Source of the DNA: Mansonella perstans
Lineage: Eukaryota > Nematoda > Chromadorea > Rhabditida > Onchocercidae
NCBI GenBank assembly: GCA_037074765.1
Contig: JBAMDO010000020.1
Span: 1-64,000 of the forward strand
Direction: 5' to 3'
Length of the DNA: 64,000 nt
Both the position numbers and the translations under genes were made by a program. The notes under the pieces were generated by a model. That model ran no database searches and was not told the DNA's origin. It saw only the letters and a program-made list of their open reading frames with translations. Shown in pieces: positions 53,178 to 64,000 of this stretch (positions are counted from its first letter, which is position 1; each line of letters opens with the position of its first letter).

Positions 53178-53979
53178 GTGGAAGAGAAGTGTCGAATTAG
53201 CCTTAATGGATAATTGTTGATGAGACAGGATTGCAGCAAATTCTAAAAGGTGATCCTTCAAGAAGAATTGAATAAAATTGGACACTTCATGCTATCTCTT
53301 CCCCTAACATGCTCTTTCTAGCTTTTCTTTATTTACCCAATGATAATCATAACCACAGATAAGATTATTTAGTTGAAGAGTGGAATTTAATAAAATGCAA
53401 GTTCTGATAAGTTCTAATTGTCATATGAAGAGCAAAAGATTAGGACATGATAATGAACAAAACAGATGCAAACTGATAAAAATGATATGAACTGTTAAGA
53501 ATACTCCTATACGATGATTGTTATAAGCATTATTGTTTATCACAGTGAAATTTGTCATTCTAACTTTCGTATAATTATAATTGTAAATTTAGAGATAAAG
53601 TAATCAAGAAAAAAAAATCATCAAAACTTTTTTTTTTTAACTTACCGAACAATTGGTTGATATTTGTGACTTCACAAACAGTAAGAAAAAGATACGATAT
53701 GATTCTAAAATGCACGGCTTCACAGTATTGTCGGAAAAATGAACATAGCAATAATGGAATAGGAAAATAATCGAACTTTTTTTTTTGAAATATTGTTACA
53801 ACTATGATACAGCTATGTTTAATGCTCAAATTCGAAGTAGCACATCGACGAATCTTTCTTCTTTGATGACGGAAAGATTAGCAAAAACTGGACATTCATT
53901 GAAAATATTTGCTACTGAAATGTCGGAATTTCATAATTAATAAAGTAATCGAAATTTCTAGTTTCCCGAAGTCCGTAAT

Positions 53980-54069
53980 GCGTGAGATAATAATTGTACG
54001 CATCACATTGCGTGACATAATGACTGTACGCATCACACTGCGTGAGATAATAACTGTACGCATCACACC
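53980..54069. repeat. 30-bp tandem repeat, three copies
   Basis: The unit begins GCGTGAGATAATAATTGTAC and ends CGCATCACAT, starting at 53980, 54010 and 54040. Because 30 is a multiple of three, open frames on either strand read as decapeptide repeats (VMRTVIISRS on the minus strand). Confidence 0.9.
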
Positions 54070-54436
54070 GTATATTAACAGTGAAAGAAATACATTATCA
54101 TTTCTTCTAAATTTCCTTTCAAAAATACACAAATAATGAGCAACATATATGGATCGCAGAATCAAGTTGGTGGTAATAATTTTTCTGATAAAATATTGCC
54201 TCGATGCACTTGACCCCACATATGAACCTGATCTATGCTGCATAATGAAAGTTACATCATATTGGATGAGGTCAAAGAGCGCTAATTTTGAAATTAATCA
54301 TCTGTATCTCTCTCATTACTCCTCGATCTTTCTTCATTAGCGATACAATCAGGCAGCAAATAGAACTTCGATCGATCATTGTAACTATGTTTGGGTCATT
54401 TTTTAACTTCTTATGTCTAATTTAATTAATAATGGC

Positions 54437-54532
54437 AAAATTTTGATTTATTTTCATGGCCACAATTAAGCTAAAATGTTTAATAAAATTTTGATTTATT
54501 TTCATGGCCACAACTAAGCTAAAATGTTTAAT
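54437..54532. repeat. 48-bp tandem duplication
   Basis: Two near-identical copies containing TTTATTTTCATGGCCACAA start at 54437 and 54485. Confidence 0.85.
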
Positions 54533-57500
54533 AAAGTATTGTGTGGATCACTTATTTTAATAAATTGTTCGAGCAATTCCTTTGAGATTGGGAAAGAGTA
54601 CAGAATTTATGCTAAAATTTAAATGAATTATAGAAAGAAATAGTAGTGAGTTGCATTGTGATTTTGTGGCTAAATAATGGATTGCTCAGAAATGCTTGGC
54701 TCCATTCCAAGACACTTAATTTTGGACAATTCTTTTTTGAGAAATCAATTATCGATGCATCGCTGATGCTTTGTAAATTATATAACGAATATGAGTATTG
54801 TATTAATGAGTATGAGAAGGATTGCAGGTCATTTTTATCTTTTTTTTTTTTTGAAATATTTCAAATAAAATGCCTTCTTTTGGAATTTTTGTCTAAACTT
54901 TAGGAGCAAATGATGCAATGAGCAATCATCATGTCTTCATGTCAGCAGGATTATTAATTCTCATAATTTATTCTTTCGTCCTTCAAAGAATTCTAGATTC
55001 AGTTCTGGAAATAAGTCACAACGTTAGCAAATCACTGCAATAGTAAACTAAATGAATAAACGATATCTTTGTACAAGTTTTAAATTTCAGGGCACTAAAC
55101 GCCCAATTAGAGCATTTTTTTACGGAAATGTGCTCCAGTAATTTACAAAAACAATTACACTAACATCAAGCTTCGATAGTTTTCGTAATCTCATGTATTT
55201 CTCCGGAATGCTTCAATAGTGACATTTTTCAATCCGATCTAGAAATAACTCTTTTCCAAAGTTTTTGTTAAAAATTTATTATTTAATTTGCCGTGACTTT
55301 TTAAGAAGGTTTAACATTACCTGCTAATTTGATCTTGTCTCAAAAGGCAACATCAAACATTATTTACTTTTAACTGTCAAATAGTTCCTCTTCTTTCTTT
55401 TGCTTGCATTGCTCATATTTCTTTCTTTATCCCTGACTTCATATTTTACGTGGAATACTTTAATTGTGAAAATGTCCAAAATATCAATGAGAGAATAATT
55501 ATTCTGTAATATTATATGGCAAAATAAATTGGAAAAGTGATCTTGAACGTTACTTTTAACTATCAAATAAATTATTGCTCAATGTTATTCCATTTGTTTT
55601 GATCCATATACATCGATCTTTCGCAGTTGTGTTGAAGTACTTTCTGTCTGATCAAAGAAATTCAAATACTTTCAAGTGGAACGATATCTAATCATTTATA
55701 ATGATAACTTCTTTCAAATAATTCGAATATTTAGGAAAAGAAGCACTTTCTTAAAGATCGGAAATGCCGTATTGTACAGTGATATCTTAATTGTAGCTTC
55801 ACTCTTGCTTACAACAAAACATGTCAAATAGCTATTCAACTTTTTAGCTGCATAATGCTTAATTACAAAGTAATAGTTACTAATTCATTTATTTTTGATC
55901 ACACTCTCTTTCATCCAAAAGCATCTAGCAAACAGACAATTTCAGTTCATATTTAACTCACATTCTTTGCATCACTAAAACAAATACGATTGCTTAAATT
56001 TTACTGAATTTTTTAAATTTTTTGCGAAGTTTCATTTTCCAGATTATTAGAAAATGGTATTATGAATTGCTTTTGAATTCCAACCGAAATTTATGCGATT
56101 TGCGAGAATTGAATTCAATATATATCAGGATTAAATTTTACTGATTTCGAGAATATCATTCAGTTGAACGAAGATTGCAATAAAATTGATAAGTTTTTGA
56201 GTGTATGTTGTATTTTCAATTTTATTGTTAAATAATTAGTTCTTCATATATTTATGTATTTAGATCTTAATGATCTATGTATATATGCATCATTTGTAAT
56301 TATTTTTTACTTCGGAACACTTTTTTGTGAAATATGGACTTCAAACCGTTATGTAGAAGATTTTTAAGGACAAATGAATAATTTTTGGGAAATGAACAGA
56401 TTCAGCTATTATAAACCAAATTTTTTGCAGAAATTAGTTCCATGCTTTTTTCCAGTTAGACTTAAAGTATAGTATCATTGGTTTCTAGTTCGGCGTATTA
56501 CGTATATTAATTCTTTCACATCTATCAAATTCGGAAAAGAATAGTGAGGACGATGCGATATGGCTAGTGAACGATATATAGTGGAAACGCAATAGAGTTG
56601 AGAAAATATAAACACCTTGGATACCAATCGTTCTGTCCTCCTTTTAATCAATTAGTGGAGAAAACTCCCTGCTTAATTTACCAGGAAACAACGAATTTGG
56701 CATCCCAGCGTTGTAAATTTGTCAGATGGTACCTTAGCTACGGAATTACTGAATCTTTTTACGAAGCGTGTCCTCAAATTTCAGAGATTCGTTACTTTTC
56801 CTGAATAATGCAATCGCTTGAAATTCTATCATTTCAAGTTCCTCTTAGTGTTTTGACAAGCTTGTCGAGGAATCTGAGATTTGCTAGGAAAGAAATTTCA
56901 TGAGCAAGCACGATCATCGGCAAATATCACATAAATTGCAAATTATGAAGATATTCAAACATTTTAGGCAGTTTCTGGAAGGGAAACATTCTTCGCTGCA
57001 TCCTAAAGTTCAGTATTTTCAAATCGTCCTAAACAATTTATTTTTTTTTCTATAGAATTTGCAAAAGTACTTTGGCATACTAATTAACTAGAATAATAGC
57101 AACTTATTTGCGGCACCTAACGGTGGACCGTAATGAGACCCTCTATTCGGTCGATTTGGGAACCAACAGCTGACCGTATTGGAGCTATTTCTGGCTCGTA
57201 TTTCTCTATCAATTAATTTGACTTCACTGTTTAAAATGCTTATTTTTTTGACGAATGCAGAATGCTGATAATCATTATTTCGCGAGACACAATAAAACTT
57301 TTAAGAGAGAGGAATCATCAATTCCCAATAACCATTATTTCGAATCGATGAAAGTTATAAAGAACATATGAATGCTGCACCATGCAAAAAATTTCAGAAA
57401 TATCACAATGTTGTAGTAATTCTGATTTCCAGTCGTGTAGTTACTGCATAGTAACCGATTATCCTATTATGATGAACGGTCAGGGAAGTGTATCGGTGAG

Positions 57501-58202
57501 TTTGATAACTTGTTATTTTATCATTGGAATCAGCATGAATCGATCTCTTTTCTATACTTTAAAAAACAAAGTTTTCGGTTTGATCTAATATTAGTTCTAA
57601 TTGATTTGCAATGATTATTCCAAAAAAAAAAGCACCTGAATTGGCCATAAGTTGGAGTCGTTAATTACTCCGTAAACTGCTTTGAATTAATGAGTTGTAA
57701 AAACCGCTTCCCGTTTCTAAAGTTGTTAAAGTATGACACAAAACTCAGTTCTAGTTTCTATTGCTCCTAGTATCATCATATTACTGATTTGGTTGTTGCA
57801 ACTATTCTTTTCCTTTCTGCTTTTTATCATATTTATTTCATCTTTAGTTCCAGTCATATTTGTGTGATAAATATCATGTCATTAATGGCTATCTAATTTA
57901 TTTGGCAGAAAAAATATTGTCCTTACTTTTACTCTTTCCTTGAAAACTTATCCTTCCTTAGCTCTTCAGAAGAATCTTGCAAATTTTTTTTGCTATTAGG
58001 TAATGATTCATGCATAAGTGACATGGTACAAACTTCCCAAATAGTAAGAGTTAAACAACATTTCGTGAACAAAAATTTTAATTTGAATGAACAAAATTAT
58101 TTCAAAGGAATGCACAAATTCACAAATATATTGAATGGACAAATAAACAGTAATGTACAGTATACAGCAACAACATACTATCATTAAATTATTAGCAAAA
58201 CA

Positions 58203-59030
58203 AAATGTGACTGAGGAATGATTCTAAGGAAAAGGAGCTTTGAAGCCAATGCTCGTAGTATTCGCAATGATAACATTATGAAGCTCATATATAAGTCATC
58301 TGTTATTGCAATGATCCATCAAAGAATAATTCAGGGAGATGGTATGAAAATTTATAAATAAATAATGAATATTTTAAGCTCTTTGACGAGAATTGGAAAC
58401 TAGAAAACCTCTTTAAAATATCACTGATCCATTGCTGATATCAGTTAGCAATAAAGGCACAAAAAAGCGATGATTAATTTCAGTTAATGTCTCTTAACTG
58501 AACAAAATACGTTTACACGAACGGAAAGATTTTAATCCAGTTTCACAAGAACTTGGTATCATACACTGAAGTGAAGCCCGGACGAATTATGCCCTTGTTG
58601 AGTAGTGGATTGAACTCTTCCTATTGTTTTAGTAATAAGTAAAAAAGTAATTTCTCTATAATCTTAAAAATATTTCAAGAGCAGCGTTATTTCTACGTTT
58701 GTTCTTAGTAAAAAATGGCCGATACTATCGATAAGTCCTCAATGGCGTCGTATGTCGAAAATAATTTTCGGATTACAAGTAGGAATGGATCTTTCAAACT
58801 CAACTGTCATTTGGCACTTTATAAAATGTTTCCTTAAGGAAGTGTCCAAGTCGGGGACCTACAAAAATTTTGGAAATGAGATGAAAAATGAATTTCTGAG
58901 AACGAAAATTTGAACTTCATTCTCAGAAGTAGAAGTACAGACTTTACCCGAACTTATGTTTTATAAAAGTATGGAACCAAAGCAAAATCAGAAGTAGGTC
59001 AATCTGTCAACTCCGAGTTCTGTCTAACTT
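58203..59030 (+). mobile_element. Possible degenerate DNA-transposon (Tc1/mariner-like) remnant
   Basis: Several plus-strand open pieces in different frames have a transposase-like flavour: IIFGLQVGMDLSNSTVIWHF near 58755-58815 resembles a helix-turn-helix of the Tc1 type, and about 58540-58600 reads VSQELGIIH. No terminal inverted repeats or TA target duplication were found. This is a guess from local resemblance. Confidence 0.25.
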
Positions 59031-59040
59031 CGTATTACTA

Positions 59041-62000
59041 TTATCGTTTAAGTTGCGTCCTTCTGTGAAGATACACAATATAGATGATCGACACAAGCAG
59101 CGCTGTAGCACAAAGTAAAGCGCCAAAAAATGCTGATGTCGTATTGATACAGTCACCTTCCGGCCTTTGGAGTCGACGAATCTGGGCGGCTATTCGAGGG
59201 TTATTTGGTGAAACGCCAAAATCTACATCAGGTATAATTATTGGTGAAGCGTGAAAAAATTTATTGATAAAAACCTTACAAAACAATATTAGTAAATGGC
59301 AGCAGATGAAGAAAAAGATACCTAATTGAGTGTCCAATACATCCAGCTGCTGGGAACGGACGTCTACCTCAGCCATGCGGTCAGTTAAATTCAAGACTAG
59401 CGGCAGATCCGGTAATGCTCGTCGCCTTAATGCCTTCTTTTTACCGCTCAAATCTCGACATTGTGGCTTCTGAAAATTGCAAAGCATACATTATCATATC
59501 CAATAAAATAGCAAAATATAAAAAAGTGAGAGGACAGGAAATTTGAAAAAGTAATATTAAGTGGAAAGCGCTGTCCACCTAATTTTTAGAAGGTGGGTAT
59601 AAGCACGTAACTTTATGATTGTAAGATCTTCGCGAAAAGCTAAATTTGCTGATGACTTTTTGTACAGAGAATCTTTGAAGAGATGAATGACTCTTTTATG
59701 CATTGCTCATTTGTGCTATATTTTTCAAAATCGTTCTATGATATCACGTCGAAAATCAACTTACTGGGCACTCGCCATCTCGAATATCCAACCTAACTGA
59801 ACACTGGAAGTTTACTACCACTTTATCTGCAAATTTGAAAGCATGCGCTTCTTTTTGTGCTTCTAATTCATTGGGACCATATTCTAGGTTGTCTAACAGA
59901 TACCGGTCGATTGCACATCTAAAATGAAGATTTAATTTATGGTTAAATATCACAGGCACATTCTAATAAAATAAAGTTACTTCTTCGATTTCTCACTTCC
60001 AGTTAAATAATACTTTTGTATTTTTGTATCTAGTTATTATACTTGGTTATTTTTAATACGTTTTGATCAAACACTTCTAACCATTATAACATTTTATTAT
60101 TCTGATCCCATTCAGGTTTGGATTTCTAGAAGGAGTATTTGCACTATATATTTGTACTATAAACAGAAAATTGAAATTGAAAGCATTTCAAAAATCAATA
60201 AACAAAGTGTAAAGTTTGGAATGATAATTACCCATCCTCATTGAGTATAACAAATTGAGTGCCGGATCCATCTTCAACGAAACATGAGTGAACCGTCATA
60301 CACCAGAGATCTGAGATTTGAAATTTTGGTAGCAACAGGAATTTAATTTTAATTGGAAGAAGATTTAGATTTCAATAAGAAAAAAAATGCTGGTTGCCAA
60401 AACAAAAAAACTGTTCCTAAAAAATTGTTAGTCATATGAAAAACAAGAATAAATACGATTCCGTAGATTCATTTCTTTTATCTAATTAACTCTTCTTTTG
60501 AACCACTGTGATATCTCGAAATCACTTGTTTAACTAGAAGATTGAATATGAGTAAAATTATGCTGTCACTGCAATGGTAACATTAAAATAATTTTGGTAT
60601 CTGTACCGCTATATATAAATTTCTTATTAAAGAGATAATATCATCACCTCTATCTGATCTGCAAAACAACTTGCTGCTAATTAGTCTATATGCGATAGAA
60701 AATATGTTACTTGTGGCAGTAGAATCACATTTCCACTTATGAAGCAGTTTGCTGCCGACAGAAACTACCGATAATGGTTCCATGGAAATCGGATCTACTA
60801 CTTCGTAGTGGCATCGTGGCATTTCGGCTAGCTCTGTGAATGGTTCCAACGATTTCATTGATACTGTCAGTGGGTATGTCACTGTTTTATCTGCTTCCAT
60901 GTAAAAACAACTAATTTCATATCCCTAAAAGTAAAATGTTCGAAGATATTTACACGGAATAATTTATTTCAGTGACCACCAATGCATACACTCAGAATTT
61001 GCCAGAGTGGGAAATTGCTTATTTTTACTTATTTAATAACATTAAGTAACAAATAACAAAGGTATGAATTTAAAGCAGATTTCGTTTCTTCCAAGATGTT
61101 TTGCAACTTCTAGTTAATTATACCATTAATTAACTTACAAACTATACTTGTAAGCTTTTTTTATTTTTTTTCAAACTTGAAAATTTTATTAAACTAACCC
61201 TATCCACTTTGGTGATAAATTCTTCATGGAATGAAATCATCACTTTCACATTAGCGAACATACCTGGTGGATTGGTCTGTAATCAACAAAATTTAATTTT
61301 AGCAATAAAATTAATTTAGTCCAAAAGATCATACATTTTATCATTGATCTTACCTGCGCAAATTAAAATTTTTTTGGTTGTTTGTAGTTTTTCTAGCTGA
61401 ATAAATACGTGTTGATAATTACGTTGGGTAAATGAAAAAACTGCAAGCAATTCTTCGCTTGCAGTGGCAATGGCATTATTCAATTTACATATGTCTATGC
61501 AGAACAATATGACATTTGCTATTTTCAAATGGGACGAATTTATTATTAATCAATTGAATTTTATCTATTGATTAAAAACTTTTGCTTTATGGAAGATGAA
61601 GAGCAGCAGTGATTCTAATTAAGGAGGTCAAAACACTGGCTTTCTTCGAGACAATTATCTCTTCGTTTTTTACATAATTTAGCAAAATTTAAGAAAGCCT
61701 AAGCTTTTAATAATTACATAGTGATTCTTATTTGGTATCGATCAATCTGAAAATGTTAACATCTATAGAATTATTCTTGTTCGATGCAAGAATCAAGAAT
61801 GAAACTCAGGGATTTATTTGCAGATCAACAATTTCAATTTCAATTGAATATCAACAAAATTGAGCTAGCCTACTGATAAAAAGTGAGAAGTATGGTAACG
61901 GTTACCCAAGCGCCTGAGTCTTTTCTATTATTTATTTATTCTCTTAATTTCAACAGAAAACATCAACATTAATTCTGCTATTTCTATGCCAATAAATCCA

Positions 62001-64000
62001 TCTTTACCATTTCATTAAAATATTTTGGGAAATGAGATCTTTGGACTAAATTTTGATGAAAAGTAAATGACAATAAAGGTTCTTATTAGAAATCCGTTCC
62101 TTAGAATGATTCTAATAAATATGTGCAAGGTTCTAAAAGTATTTGTTTATTGAATTATTATTAAAACGCATTCAGTGAGTTCATTCGTTCAGTGTTTGGA
62201 CTGCTATTTGGATTCATTAAATTGTTAATATTTATGGATTCATTGAATGGTTTTTTGAATATGTGGGGTTCAAATGATTACGAACTTGAAAAATTAAATG
62301 TCCATTTCCATGAAAATTTAGAAGGACAGTCTGTAGTAATGTGGTACAGTGGAGGCTGTCAAGTTCAAAAGTGAGATAAAAGGGATTAAATAGACGACAA
62401 AATATGATGGTATTTTAGAAGTTATATGTATTATTAATCAAAACAAAACATTTCGTGTACAGGATATTGTCGTCATTCATCAAACCATACTCAAGACCGC
62501 GCAATCAACCGCTTATAAATACTTAATAATTAATTCCAGCACTCCGGAATTAATTAAAAAGTAATATTTTATTTTAGTACAATTTAACTGAATTTGAATG
62601 TGGAAAAGTTGAGATGGAAATTTCAAATTTAAAAAATTCTGAGCGAAGTGAACACCAATTTACAGTTTTGCTCCAGATTTAATTTTCTATCAATTCATTT
62701 ACGTTAACTTTATTGTTCTCTTACTTAACTGAAGCGCAACAATACGCCAAAACCTTTCGGAATTAAAAGAATATAATGCACAAAGCGGTCGTGCAACCTA
62801 AGGTGTAGGCCGCAATTTGATTATCTTTCCAAACAATCTGCATGAAAAATTTAATTTCTTCTCCATTTTCAAGTACAATTCGGGATTCGGTACTCTAATT
62901 TCATAAGAATTAATTAATAGTGTGATTTAACAACATAATGGCGCAAAGGATATCTGACAATTGTCTTTCATGCATGAATTGTTTTTGTTTCATGATTAGT
63001 AATTGATGGAAAATAGAATGAAATAGAAAAATGAAAAGATGCTGGCAAGGAGAAGTGCAATTGAGTTGGCATTAAAAAATTATAAATATCAGTTATTTTT
63101 ATTGCCGCATTTTTTTTATGGGATCTTTTTTCCCATGGATCTGAATATTGAAGAAGTTGCAATTTTTTTTTTTTTTTTGCCTCAACCTGTTTCTAATTGT
63201 GAAAGGTAAGGCAATTGCGAACATTGCATTGCAATCATTTACTATTTTTATTGTTTATTCAGAAAAACAATGTATTTTGCTGTTCCCCTTTGCATCAGAA
63301 AAAATGTAAAGTCAAATACTTTCTAATCGCCAATCTTCTAAAAACAGTTTTAGAATGGTAGACTGGATTTGTTTTTTGAAAATTTTTGCCACAACAAAAA
63401 GTCTTTTCCTAAAAAACTTCTAATGGTTGAATTTCTGCTCATTTTATTTTTTCTGTATCCCGCTGTGAGCACAGAAAGAAAAAATAACGCACTAATTAAC
63501 CCTCTCTATTCGGTCATCACCGCATCGATTTTCAAATGATTCATCAAACTTGATTAGACCTTTATTTGCTGCAGGATATGCGGTCTCAAAATTTCATGCA
63601 ATTTGAAAATGAAAAGTGCTGTCACTGCTCGTCCGTGGTATCCAAGAATTCGATCTCTGTTTATGCATGCAACTAAGACCTTACCCACATCGGTCCACAA
63701 GATACTTGTATGAGCTAGACACAACTGCGAATAAACTTGGAAAATCAGGGCGGGCATGTCAGAGCAGAAATTAGTAAAAATATGATATATGTAATCAAGT
63801 AGTGCTAAATGAACTAACGGATCTCGTAACAGCAACACCACACTGATCCTTTCGCACTGTAATTGATGTCGTCCGACGTCCAGTATCACGTGATACGCAA
63901 CGTTTATCGTTTGAATGCCCTACCACATAAATCCTACCTTGGAACACACTTTCTGTCAAAAACACGACTTCGATCGTATCTTCACCACATTCCACCTCTG
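59041..64000 (-). CDS. Cuticlin-like ZP-domain membrane protein (5' end outside window)
   Basis: Structural protein of cuticle or apical matrix. Visible exons in transcript order: 64000-63819 (continues beyond the window), 61276-61199, 60924-60711, about 60310-60232, 59918-59765, 59469-59322, 59222-59041. Phases agree. The ZP domain runs from VECGEDTIEVVF and FQGRIYVVGH through NVKVMISFHEEFITKVDRGY, SCFYMEADKTV, HKWKCDS, TVHSCFVEDG and AHAFKFADKVVVNFQCSV to KPQC. A basic furin-type site (ALRRRALP) follows, then a cytoplasm-facing end with one membrane helix (AFFGALLCATALLVSIIYIV) and the stop at 59041. This ZP, cleavage site and helix order is typical of the CUT/CUTL family. The 2.5 kb intron at 61277-63818 has no supported gene. 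The missing 5' end prevents naming the member. Confidence 0.9.

Larger units (their letters stand above)
53178..58200. other. Long AT-rich spacer with small repeats
   Basis: About 5 kb without a supported gene. It contains a 30-bp tandem repeat (53980-54069) and a 48-bp tandem duplication (54437-54532). Short open frames at 56598-56804 (FCPPFN, RWYL, YEACP) and 57382-57588 (a cysteine-rich start and a consensus GTGAGT donor) look slightly coding-like but no family can be assigned. Confidence 0.45.

Noticed and set aside
56598..56804. Cysteine pattern recalling a Kunitz domain (FVRWYLSYG, FYEACP)
   Set aside because: The number and spacing of cysteines do not match a Kunitz fold and there is no signal peptide or neighbouring exon.
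62192..62374. 60-codon plus-strand ORF in the large cuticlin intron
   Set aside because: No domain, no splice context and no family similarity; treated as intronic sequence.

Overview
The window looks like nuclear DNA of a filarial nematode (Onchocercidae). It is AT-rich, and its genes are split into many short exons with nematode-style TTTCAG acceptors. Two genes encode nematode cuticle or apical-matrix ZP proteins (a NOAH-1-like protein and a cuticlin-like protein). A truncated alphaproteobacterial (Wolbachia-type) enolase gene sits in non-coding DNA at about 33.4-33.75 kb, as expected for a host that carries, or once carried, Wolbachia. All exon models were assembled by eye from splice signals, reading phase and protein-family similarity.

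Layout: a partial RRM-like terminal exon (30-194, +); a 4.5 kb AT-rich spacer; noah-1 (4758-16050, +, 22 exons), with a decayed BEL/Pao retrotransposon gag inside one intron; BOP1 (16834-20854, -), head to head with UBA5 (21629-24615, +); SYS1 (25007-26041, -), easily missed because it has few long ORFs; an unassigned exon pair (26401-26771, -); a RING-H2 ubiquitin ligase resembling Arkadia/RNF111 (27792-30091, +); a 5.4 kb gene-poor stretch holding the Wolbachia enolase relic and possible transposon debris; a PHACTR-family PP1/actin regulator (35453-40635, +). Then comes a run of minus-strand genes: prefoldin subunit 3 (42038-43553), NMNAT (45156-46281), an E2-like protein without its catalytic cysteine (47021-48500) and RAB5 (49734-51825). 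After a 7 kb repeat-bearing spacer the window ends inside a cuticlin-like ZP gene (59041 to beyond 64000, -).

Most genes are single-copy housekeeping functions: ribosome biogenesis, UFM1 activation, Golgi/endosome traffic, chaperone, NAD synthesis. The two ZP proteins share one design: a ZP domain, a basic furin-type cleavage site and a single C-terminal membrane helix. Both would be expected in epidermal apical matrix and cuticle. No CRISPR array, rRNA or convincing tRNA was seen. The features most worth checking are the Wolbachia-derived enolase segment, the cysteine-less E2, the BEL/Pao gag inside noah-1, and several coding-like exons that fit no gene.
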